DNA of 64,000 nt from Lysobacter prati (GTDB lineage: Bacteria; Pseudomonadota; Gammaproteobacteria; Xanthomonadales; Xanthomonadaceae), in assembly GCF_009765215.1 (NCBI RefSeq), contig NZ_VLNV01000001.1:682001-746000 (forward strand), written 5' to 3'. Made by a program: the position numbers and the translations under genes. Below, one piece after another: positions 57,386 through 64,000 of the stretch. The stretch's first letter is position 1. The number at the start of each line of letters is the position of its first letter. The notes under the pieces are model-generated. The model was not told where the DNA came from. It saw only the letters and a program-made list of their open reading frames with translations, and did not search any database.

Positions 57386-57919
57386 CTAGGGCTTGCTTTG
57401 CGCCGCGACAAGCTCGGCAATGGCGTCTCTCAGTGCCTCGACGGGTCCGTCGAAGCGCACTGAGTTCAGGAAGAACGATGGCGTTCCGTTGACGCCACTG
57501 CGCACGCCGCCGTTGAAGTCGTTGCGGATCTTCTCGTCGAACGCGTCGGCCTGGATGGCGTCGCGAAGCTCGACCGGATCCAGCCCAAGCCGACTCACCA
57601 GTTCCACATACAACGGTGCGCCAAGATCTTCCTGGTTCTCGTACAGCGCGTCATGCGCTTCCCAGAAGTGGCCCTTGCTCGCGGCGAACTCGGCGGTAGC
57701 CGCAGCGCTGGCCGCGTTGGGATGAATCTGGGTGATCGGGAAGTTGCGGAACACGAAGCGCAGGTGCTGCGGGAATTCCGCCTGCAGCTGCTTCACCTGT
57801 GGGTAGGCCTCGCCGCAATAGGGGCACTGATAGTCCCCGTACTCGACGAGGGTCACGACGGCACCTTCATTGCCCTGGATGTGATCGTCCGCGCCGACCG
57901 GAACCTTGAGACTCGCCAT
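57386..57919 (-). CDS. DsbA family thiol-disulfide oxidoreductase
   Basis: A 177-residue DsbA/thioredoxin_4 protein with active site CPYC (Cys32, Cys35) in YGDYQCPYCGEAYP and cis-proline in NGTPSFFLN. No signal peptide is visible, so it probably acts in the cytoplasm or is a reductase-like FrnE type. It lies five bases after the peroxiredoxin gene and may recycle it or protect thiols under oxidative stress. Confidence 0.9.
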   Translation of the reverse strand: MASLKVPVGADDHIQGNEGAVVTLVEYGDYQCPYCGEAYPQVKQLQAEFPQHLRFVFRNFPITQIHPNAASAAATAEFAASKGHFWEAHDALYENQEDLGAPLYVELVSRLGLDPVELRDAIQADAFDEKIRNDFNGGVRSGVNGTPSFFLNSVRFDGPVEALRDAIAELVAAQSKP

Positions 57920-57924
57920 GGCGA

Positions 57925-58446
57925 TTACCCTGCCTTTCCGATCGATGGGGCCTGGAGCTTGTCCAGCGCATCAAGGATGCCGTCGGCACCCGGGTTCACT
58001 GCCGTTGGCGAGAGATAACTCCAGGCGATCACACCTTCCTTGTCGACGACGAACAGCGCCCGCCGGGTCATGCCGTGCTGGGCATCGTAGGCACCGTAGA
58101 GCCGCGCCACTTCCCCTTTCGGCTCGAAGTCGGCCAGCAGATTGAAGTGAAGATGGCGGTCCTGGGCGAAGGCTTGGTGGCACCAGACACTGTCGACAGA
58201 GATCCCCAGCAACGTCGCGCCTGCTTCCTTGAACGCCGGCAGCACTTCGTTGTAGAGCGCCATCTGGTCGCCGCAGACCGGGCTCCAGTCGGCCGGGTAG
58301 AAGGCCAGGATCACGGGACGCCCGCGAAGTTCGCTCAGCGACAGCGTCTGATCGGGAGTGGCCCCGAGGGTGAAGTCCGGCGCCATCGTGCCGGCAGGCA
58401 GGATGGTTTCAGGCATCGGGCTCGGACGGGTGTCGGTAGCGGGCAT
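57925..58446 (-). CDS. Peroxiredoxin (AhpC/TSA family)
   Basis: A 173-residue peroxiredoxin. The peroxidatic cysteine is Cys58 in DWSPVCGDQ, near the usual PxxxTxxC arrangement though with S-P-V-C-G; a second cysteine at 89 (SVWCHQAF) may resolve. It reduces hydrogen peroxide and alkyl peroxides. AGGAAG precedes the ATG at 58446. It heads the peroxiredoxin-DsbA-hydrolase operon. Confidence 0.9.
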   Translation of the reverse strand: MPATDTRPSPMPETILPAGTMAPDFTLGATPDQTLSLSELRGRPVILAFYPADWSPVCGDQMALYNEVLPAFKEAGATLLGISVDSVWCHQAFAQDRHLHFNLLADFEPKGEVARLYGAYDAQHGMTRRALFVVDKEGVIAWSYLSPTAVNPGADGILDALDKLQAPSIGKAG

Positions 58447-58629
58447 GGCACTTCCTGCATCTCCGCGTACGTGCGGCATTGCTGCCGAATATGCCCCGGC
58501 CGGTGTTAAAGGCTTGCGTATGCCGGCATCCAGCAGCGACGACGACTCCGCGTTGACGTCGTGTCAGCCACTGTGGCGAATGGCGTGCCGCGGCCACGGC
58601 GTGCCACGAATTACTCGTGGAGTGGACAG

Positions 58630-59415
58630 ATGAAACTGCCGATCCGTGCCAATGGCTGGATGCTCGCGGTGTGCACCGCGATCTCCTGCTTGCTTGCCTT
58701 GCCAGCCGCCAATGCGCAGACAGCTGCCCCTGTCAAAGCAGCCAACGTCGTGCTGGTGCACGGAGCATGGGCCGATGGCTCCAGTTGGGCCGAGGTGATC
58801 CCGCGACTACAGGCAGCGGGACTGAACGTCACTGCCGTGCAGAATCCGCTGAGTTCACTGGAAGATTCGGTGGCTGCAACGCGCCGGGCACTTGCCTTGC
58901 AGGACGGCCCTACCGTGCTGGCCGCTCATTCCTGGGGCGGCACCGTGATCAGCGAAGTCGGCACCGATCCGAAGGTCAGCGCACTGGTGTATGTCGCGGC
59001 ACGCGCACCAGATGCCGCCGAGGATTTCGTCGCCCTGTCTGCAAAGTTTCCCACCGGCGCGGTGCGTGCGGGCATACAGACCAACGATGGTTACACACGG
59101 CTCGCGGAGGATGCCTTCCTGAAGTTCTTCGCCAACGGCGTTGAGCCCACGAAGGCGAAGACGCTGTACGCCGTGCAAGGCTCGACCGCGTCGGCCCTGT
59201 TCGCAGGACGCACCACTCAGGCCGCGTGGAAAACCAAGCCTTCGTACTACGCCGTGTCGCGGCTCGACCAGACGATCAATCCGGACCTGGAGCGATTCCT
59301 GGCGAAGCGGATGCACGCAACGACGATCGAACTCGACGCCGGCCACCTTTCGCTGGTGTCGCATCCCAAGGAAGTTGCAGAGCTGATCCTGCGAGCGGCA
59401 GGAAGAGCGAAGTAG
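58630..59415 (+). CDS. Secreted alpha/beta hydrolase
   Basis: A 261-residue exported hydrolase (signal peptide ending NAQTA). Motifs are VVLVHGAWADGSSWAEVIP, AAHSWGGTVIS with the nucleophile, SRLDQTINP with the probable acid, and AGHLSLVSHP with the histidine. The WKTKPSYY segment matches WKTKPSWY in the hydrolase at 22678, so these two are the closer pair. It is divergent from the peroxiredoxin operon and followed by a hairpin at 59463-59494. Confidence 0.85.
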   Translation: MKLPIRANGWMLAVCTAISCLLALPAANAQTAAPVKAANVVLVHGAWADGSSWAEVIPRLQAAGLNVTAVQNPLSSLEDSVAATRRALALQDGPTVLAAHSWGGTVISEVGTDPKVSALVYVAARAPDAAEDFVALSAKFPTGAVRAGIQTNDGYTRLAEDAFLKFFANGVEPTKAKTLYAVQGSTASALFAGRTTQAAWKTKPSYYAVSRLDQTINPDLERFLAKRMHATTIELDAGHLSLVSHPKEVAELILRAAGRAK

Positions 59416-59458
59416 TGCGCGATCAAAGCAGTGGCATTGGCGTAAAGCCCGAACGCCC

Positions 59459-59494
59459 AAAACAATCAGGGCCGCCTCTCGGCAGCCCTGATTG
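59459..59494 (-). terminator. Intrinsic terminator after tRNA-Glu, possibly bidirectional
   Basis: CAATCAGGGC (59463-59472) pairs perfectly with GCCCTGATTG (59485-59494), with a short inner GCC/GGC stem. On the minus strand the stem is followed by TTTT, so it ends the tRNA transcript; on the plus strand it also follows the hydrolase gene. Confidence 0.8.
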
Positions 59495-59504
59495 CTTGTC
59501 CAAC

Positions 59505-59580
59505 TGGCGTCCCCACGGGGATTCGAACCCCGGTCGCTACCGTGAAAGGGTAATGTCCTAGGCCTCTAGACGATGGGGAC
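59505..59580 (-). tRNA. tRNA-Glu (anticodon TTC)
   Basis: A 76-base cloverleaf on the minus strand starting GTCCCCATCGTCTAGAGG, with anticodon loop CTTTCAC containing TTC, T-arm GGTTCGAATCC and an encoded CCA end. The acceptor stem GTCCCCA pairs with TGGGGAC. Confidence 0.96.
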
Positions 59581-59636
59581 AAAACTTTGTTGTAAAACTC
59601 TCGGCACACATCTCGTCGCATTACCCGTCGAAGAGA

Positions 59637-59712
59637 TGGTGGAGCCAGGCGGGATCGAACCGCCGACCTCCTGCATGCCATGCAGGCGCTCTCCCAGCTG
59701 AGCTATGGCCCC
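59637..59712 (-). tRNA. tRNA-Ala (anticodon GGC)
   Basis: A 76-base cloverleaf on the minus strand starting GGGGCCATAGCTCAGCTGG, with anticodon stem CCTGC/GCAGG around the loop ATGGCAT (anticodon GGC), T-arm GGTTCGATCCC and an encoded CCA end. It precedes tRNA-Glu by 56 bases and the two are probably one transcript. Confidence 0.96.
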
Positions 59713-59759
59713 ACGTGTGCTGGAAAGACGAAAATTCTAGCGGGCGTTCAGCGATGTCG

Positions 59760-60278
59760 TCAAGCGTTCGCTGCCAGATTTTTTTCGTCGTGTCCGCCAG
59801 CGGCTGTGCTGGCGTCAACGGGGCGCAATGTTGCCACACCATGTCCCCGCTCCGCTAGATACTCGAGCCACTTTCCGAGAAACGTGTTCATCTGCGTGCG
59901 GTGGTCGAGCACTTCGGAGGCCGGCGGGTACATCCCGATCGCGTCCTGCCAGCGTCGCCCGACGTAGCAATGGGTGACCTCGAGCTGGCGGGCGTCGTGG
60001 TAAAGGCGCAAAAACGCCGAGGGATCAGGCTCCCCGGTGACCGGATCGCGCATGGCGTAGGTCATGCGCAGCTCGGTGGTGTATCGGTGCTGCTCGATCA
60101 CGTCCAGCTGCAGGTCCAGGTAGTCGCCGACACTGGAACGGTAGGTTCCGACCAGCAGCCCCGCCGGCGGGAACATCCGCGTGAACCTGGAGTGGTTTTC
60201 CGCGTACAGACCCATCAGCCAGCCGAAGCGGCTCAGGCGGGGAATGCGTGCGGTGCGTGTGGCAAGGGACGTCATCAT
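59760..60278 (-). CDS. DUF1249 family protein
   Basis: A 172-residue cytoplasmic protein of the DUF1249 (YqiB-like) family: FGWLMGLYAENHSRFTRMFP at the N-terminus, then LDVIEQHRYTTELRMTY and HDARQLEVTHCY. Function is unknown; in gammaproteobacteria the family often sits near nucleotide hydrolase genes. Two adjacent ATGs (60278, 60275) follow AGGATCGG. It precedes the tRNA-Ala gene on the same strand. Confidence 0.85.
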   Translation of the reverse strand: MMTSLATRTARIPRLSRFGWLMGLYAENHSRFTRMFPPAGLLVGTYRSSVGDYLDLQLDVIEQHRYTTELRMTYAMRDPVTGEPDPSAFLRLYHDARQLEVTHCYVGRRWQDAIGMYPPASEVLDHRTQMNTFLGKWLEYLAERGHGVATLRPVDASTAAGGHDEKNLAANA

Positions 60279-60433
60279 GCGCCCGATCCTACACGCCACG
60301 GCGCCCTCGCGGCAGCGTTGACGCACTGCCCCGGTAGGCCTACGGTAAGCATTCCTCGCGTCGCTTTTTCGAGGCTGTTTTCCGGGCCGCTTTCAAGGCC
60401 TTTCCACCGGGGTTTACGCGCCGCAATGGCGCT

Positions 60434-61255
60434 TCAGAACATCTCGCGGTGGATTCCCAGCGTCGTCAGCACCTTGCTCGAGATCTCCTCGATCGAGGTA
60501 TGGGTCGTGCTCAGTGTCGGAATGCGCTCGGCGCGGAACATCATTTCTGCCGCGGAAACCTCGCGTTTGCAGGTTTCCAGCTGCGAATAACGCGAGTTGG
60601 GACGGCGCTCCTGGCGGATCTGCTGCAGCCGCACCGGGTCGATCGTCAGCCCGAACAGCTTGTTCCGGTACGGCCGCAGGCGCGGCGGCAGGCGGTCGTG
60701 CTCGAGGTCTTCTTCGGTCAGCGGGTAGTTGGCGGCGCGGATGCCGTAGTGCAACGCCAGGTACACGCAGGTCGGCGTCTTTCCCGCCCGCGACACCGCC
60801 ACCAGGATCAGATCGGCATCGGCGTAGTCGACCGCCTGGCCGTCGTCGTGGGTCAGGGCGAAGTTCATCGCGTTGATGCGGCGGTGATACGTGTCGAAAT
60901 CGAACATGCCGTGGGCGCGACCGACATAGCGCTGGCGGGTCTGCTCGAGCTCGCGCTCCAGCGGCTCGATGAACGGCGCGAAGACGTCCAGCATCAGCGC
61001 CCCGCTTTCGGCCAGGGCCAGGCTGACATCGGTATCCATGCAGGAGTTGATCACCACCGGGCGGACACCGTGGGTCTCGGCCGCGGCGCGGATCTTCTCC
61101 GCCACTTCCCGGGCCCGGTCGATGCTGTCGACGAAGGGGATGCGGTCGGTAACGAACCGGGTCTCGGTGAACTGGGTGAGGAGGCTGTGGCCGATGGTTT
61201 CGGCGGTGATGCCCGTTCCGTCTGACACATAGAACACCGGTCGCACGCCTGCCAT
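60434..61255 (-). CDS. ppsR: PEP synthase regulatory kinase/pyrophosphorylase (PpsR)
   Basis: A 273-residue bifunctional enzyme that inactivates phosphoenolpyruvate synthase by ADP-dependent phosphorylation of a threonine and reactivates it by phosphate-dependent pyrophosphate release. The N-terminus [19 protein letters not shown] and the P-loop VSRAGKTPT identify the DUF299 family. GGAGTGGGACC precedes the ATG. It is divergent from its target gene ppsA, the standard arrangement. Confidence 0.95.
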   Translation of the reverse strand: MAGVRPVFYVSDGTGITAETIGHSLLTQFTETRFVTDRIPFVDSIDRAREVAEKIRAAAETHGVRPVVINSCMDTDVSLALAESGALMLDVFAPFIEPLERELEQTRQRYVGRAHGMFDFDTYHRRINAMNFALTHDDGQAVDYADADLILVAVSRAGKTPTCVYLALHYGIRAANYPLTEEDLEHDRLPPRLRPYRNKLFGLTIDPVRLQQIRQERRPNSRYSQLETCKREVSAAEMMFRAERIPTLSTTHTSIEEISSKVLTTLGIHREMF

Positions 61256-61414
61256 GGTCCCACTCCGTCTGAATTGGCCATTCACAATACGAAAAACCCC
61301 GTCGAATCAAGCTTGTATGCATCCGACGCAGAGGCGATCATATCCGGATCATTGCGCCCGCATGCGCCCAGCCCCCTGCGCAGGCCCGCGCCCCACCCCC
61401 TGGAGACCGCCCGC

Positions 61415-63802
61415 TTGAACGAGAACATCCTCTGGCTGCACGCGCTGCGCCTTACCGATCTGGCACGTGTCGGCGGCAAGAATTCCTCGCTCGGCGAGAT
61501 GATCGGCAACCTTGCAGGCCTCGGTGTTTCCGTTCCGGGTGGCTATGCGACCACGGCCGAAGCCTTCAAGGACTTCATCGCCCACAACAACCTGCACCAG
61601 CGCATCTACGACAAGCTCGCCACGCTCGACGTCGAGGACGTGCCGGCACTGACCGCAGCCGGTGGCGAGATCCGCAAGTGGGTAATCGATGCGCCGCTGC
61701 AGTCGCAGCTGGATGCCGACATCCGCACCGCCTACAAGCAGCTGTGCGACGAGAACGGTGGCGGCGAAGTCGCCGTGGCCGTGCGCTCCTCGGCGACTGC
61801 CGAAGACCTGCCGGATGCGTCGTTCGCCGGCCAGCAGGAGACCTTCCTCAATGTCACCGGTGCCGACGACGTCGTGCACAAGGTCAAGGAAGTCTTCGCC
61901 AGCCTCTACAACGATCGCGCCATCGCCTACCGCGTGCACCACGGCTTCAAGCACGAGGACGTGTTCCTGTCGGCCGGCGTGCAGCTGATGGTGCGCTCCA
62001 ACCTCGGTTCCTCCGGCGTGCTGTTCACCCTCGACACCGAGTCGGGCTTCCGCGACGTGGTGTTCATCACCTCCAGCTACGGCCTGGGCGAGATGGTCGT
62101 GCAGGGCGCGGTCAATCCGGACGAGTTCTACGTCTACAAGCCGACGCTGCTGCAGGGCAAGCAGGCGATCCTGCGTCGCGGCATCGGTGCCAAGCAGCAG
62201 CGCATGGTGTACTCCGACGTCCCCGGTGAGCGCGTGCGCATCGAAGAGACGCCGGCCGATCTGCGCAACACGTTCTCGATCAACGACGAAGACGTGCAGG
62301 AACTGGCCAGGCAGTCGCTGGTCATCGAGAAGCATTACGGCCGCCCGATGGACATCGAGTGGGCGAAGGACGGCGTCAGCGGCAAGATCTTCATCGTCCA
62401 GGCGCGCCCGGAAACGGTGAAGTCGCGCGCCAAGGCCACCCAGATCGAGCGCTATCAGCTCACCAAGCGTGGTGAGGTGGTCTGCGAAGGCCGCGCGATC
62501 GGCCAGAAGGTCGGCACCGGCGTGGCCCGCGTGGTTCGCTCGCTGGCCGACATGGCCCGCGTGCAGCCTGGCGACGTGCTGGTGGCCGACATGACCGACC
62601 CCGACTGGGAGCCGGTGATGAAGCGTTCGGCGGCGATCGTCACCAACCGCGGCGGCCGCACCTGCCACGCCGCGATCATTGCGCGCGAGCTCGGCGTGCC
62701 GGCGGTTGTCGGAACCGGCAACGCGCTGGACACGATCAAGGACGGTCAGGAAGTCACCATCAGCTGCGCCGAAGGCGACACCGGCTTCATTTACGACGGT
62801 GCCCTGCCCTTCGAGCGCCATACCGCCGACCTGGACAAGATGCCCGAAGCGCCGCTCAAGGTGATGATGAACGTCGCCAACCCCGAGCGTGCGTTCGACT
62901 TCGCCATGCTGCCCAACGCCGGTGTCGGCCTGGCGCGCCTGGAAATGATCATCGCCAGCCACATCGGCATCCATCCCAAGGCCCTGCTCGAGTACAGCCA
63001 GCAGGACGCCGAGACGAAGAAGAAGATCGACGCCAAGATCGCCGGCTACGGCGGCGACCCGGTCGCGTTCTACGTCGACCGCCTGGCTGAAGGCATCGCC
63101 ACGATCACGGCCGCGTTCGCACCGAACCCGGTGATCGTGCGCCTGTCGGACTTCAAGTCCAACGAGTACGCCAACCTCATCGGCGGCAACCGCTACGAGC
63201 CGCACGAAGAGAACCCGATGATCGGCTTCCGCGGCGCCAGCCGTTACGTCGACCCGAGCTTCACCGATGCGTTCGCGCTGGAGTGCCGGGCCGTGCTGAA
63301 GGTGCGCAAGGAAATGGGCCTGGCCAACTGCTGGGTCATGATCCCGTTCGTGCGCACGCTCGATGAAGGCCGCAAGGTGGTCGAAGTGCTCAGGGCCAAT
63401 GGCCTCGAGCAGGGCAAGGACGGCCTGAAGATCATCATGATGTGCGAGGTCCCGTCGAACGCACTCCTCGCTGAAGAGTTCCTCGAGATCTTCGACGGCT
63501 TCTCGATCGGTTCCAACGACCTGACCCAGCTCACGCTGGGCCTGGACCGCGACTCGGGCATCGTCGCCAAGCTGTTCGACGAGCGCGATCCGGCGGTGAA
63601 GAAGCTGCTGGCGATGGCCATCTCGACTGCGCGCGCCAAGGGCAAGTACGTCGGCATCTGCGGCCAGGGCCCGAGCGATCACCCGGATCTGGCCGAGTGG
63701 CTGATGGACCAGGGCATCGAGTCGGTCTCGCTGAACCCCGACACCGTCGTCGACACCTGGCTGCGCCTGGCCAAGGCCAAGGCCAAGTCGAAAGCGGCCT
63801 GA
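61415..63802 (+). CDS. ppsA: Phosphoenolpyruvate synthase
   Basis: A 795-residue enzyme converting pyruvate, ATP and water to phosphoenolpyruvate, AMP and phosphate for gluconeogenesis. Domains: ATP-binding (about 15-345; [20 protein letters not shown]), phosphohistidine swivel with His418 in [14 protein letters not shown], and a C-terminal TIM barrel with [14 protein letters not shown] and the cysteine in [10 protein letters not shown]. The TTG start at 61415 matches the known N-terminus pattern and has GGAG upstream; the longer frame reads across the promoter. The threonine before His418 is the PpsR target. Confidence 0.96.
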   Translation: MNENILWLHALRLTDLARVGGKNSSLGEMIGNLAGLGVSVPGGYATTAEAFKDFIAHNNLHQRIYDKLATLDVEDVPALTAAGGEIRKWVIDAPLQSQLDADIRTAYKQLCDENGGGEVAVAVRSSATAEDLPDASFAGQQETFLNVTGADDVVHKVKEVFASLYNDRAIAYRVHHGFKHEDVFLSAGVQLMVRSNLGSSGVLFTLDTESGFRDVVFITSSYGLGEMVVQGAVNPDEFYVYKPTLLQGKQAILRRGIGAKQQRMVYSDVPGERVRIEETPADLRNTFSINDEDVQELARQSLVIEKHYGRPMDIEWAKDGVSGKIFIVQARPETVKSRAKATQIERYQLTKRGEVVCEGRAIGQKVGTGVARVVRSLADMARVQPGDVLVADMTDPDWEPVMKRSAAIVTNRGGRTCHAAIIARELGVPAVVGTGNALDTIKDGQEVTISCAEGDTGFIYDGALPFERHTADLDKMPEAPLKVMMNVANPERAFDFAMLPNAGVGLARLEMIIASHIGIHPKALLEYSQQDAETKKKIDAKIAGYGGDPVAFYVDRLAEGIATITAAFAPNPVIVRLSDFKSNEYANLIGGNRYEPHEENPMIGFRGASRYVDPSFTDAFALECRAVLKVRKEMGLANCWVMIPFVRTLDEGRKVVEVLRANGLEQGKDGLKIIMMCEVPSNALLAEEFLEIFDGFSIGSNDLTQLTLGLDRDSGIVAKLFDERDPAVKKLLAMAISTARAKGKYVGICGQGPSDHPDLAEWLMDQGIESVSLNPDTVVDTWLRLAKAKAKSKAA

Positions 63803-63846
63803 TGACGGGTCGATAACGCCGGTGCAGTTAGACTTGCGCTAAACCT

Positions 63847-63877
63847 GACGCCCCGCTAATGCGGGGCGTCGCATTTT
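63847..63877 (+). terminator. Intrinsic terminator after ppsA
   Basis: GACGCCCCGC (63847-63856), loop TAAT, GCGGGGCGTC (63861-63870), then GCATTTT. A perfect ten-base GC-rich stem followed by a short T-run. Confidence 0.88.
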
Positions 63878-63892
63878 GAAGGAGCCGAAACC

Positions 63893-64000
63893 TTGACCCT
63901 CGAACAGCTGGCCAACCAACTGCAACGCGCCGACGACTGGACCGACGTCGCCGTCGAGTGGGGCGTGCGCCTCGGTGCGGCGTTGCTGGCGCTCTACATC
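63893..64000 (+). CDS. Putative small-conductance mechanosensitive channel, 3' end outside window
   Basis: Only 36 codons are visible: a helical polar start (LEQLANQLQRADDWTDVAVE) and the beginning of a membrane helix (LGAALLALYI). AAGGAG at 63879-63884 supports the TTG at 63893. Members of Xanthomonadaceae commonly carry an MscS-type gene after ppsA, which suggests the assignment; the sequence in hand is too short to prove it. Confidence 0.5.
   Translation, partial: MTLEQLANQLQRADDWTDVAVEWGVRLGAALLALYI

Noticed and set aside
61349-63682. A 777-codon minus-strand frame opposite ppsA
   Set aside because: Low-complexity antisense translation; ppsA is unmistakable on the plus strand.

Overview
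The window is high-GC, gene-dense bacterial DNA that reads as a Xanthomonadaceae chromosome of Lysobacter/Luteimonas type. Support comes from the divergent ppsR/ppsA pair, the copL-copA-copB order, a TonB-dependent receptor next to a tryptophan-halogenase/SapC/cupin set, and the large number of hybrid histidine kinases. The genus is inference. No insertion sequence, integrase, phage gene, CRISPR array or rRNA was seen. The window opens inside an M13 peptidase gene and closes just inside a putative MscS-type channel gene.

Layout. 1-7.9 kb: M13 peptidase, Rieske/FAD reductase, small envelope proteins, AI-2E-family permease, MipA/OmpV protein and two small unknowns. 8.1-18.9 kb: a signalling island with a PAS-PAS hybrid kinase facing a minus-strand set made of a giant poly-HAMP/GAF kinase with three receivers, a REC-kinase-REC protein, a degenerate kinase that may be a phosphotransferase, and an OmpR-type regulator. 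19-27.8 kb: XRE/DUF2975 pair, TetR with operator-like palindromes, Rossmann protein, Ohr, alpha/beta hydrolase, CcdA-like and TlpA-like thiol proteins, a two-component system and an outer-membrane barrel. 27.8-34.5 kb: flavin-dependent halogenase, cupin, SapC and TonB receptor, with a LacI-type palindrome upstream of the receptor. 35.1-41.6 kb: MarC, then a three-gene JetABC (Wadjet/MksFEB-like SMC) operon with no JetD nuclease.

41.7-50.7 kb: a frameshifted RcsB-like regulator, EF-hand and CBS proteins, an NtrC-type regulator coupled to a 69-residue histidine-box protein and a membrane hybrid kinase, then a GT4/debranching-enzyme pair. 50.7-56.5 kb: metal resistance, copLAB facing arsR-arsI-arsN2-arsC-aqpS. 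56.6-59.4 kb: two more alpha/beta hydrolases around a DsbA-like protein and a peroxiredoxin. 59.5-64 kb: tRNA-Ala and tRNA-Glu, DUF1249, and ppsR/ppsA for control of phosphoenolpyruvate synthesis.

Themes are stress and redox defence, metal detoxification and unusually elaborate phosphorelay signalling. The best candidates for undescribed biology are the JetD-less SMC operon, two kinase-derived proteins that look like phosphotransfer relays (10942-11625 and 45329-45538), the poly-HAMP kinase operon, and the halogenase/SapC/cupin/TonB-receptor set.
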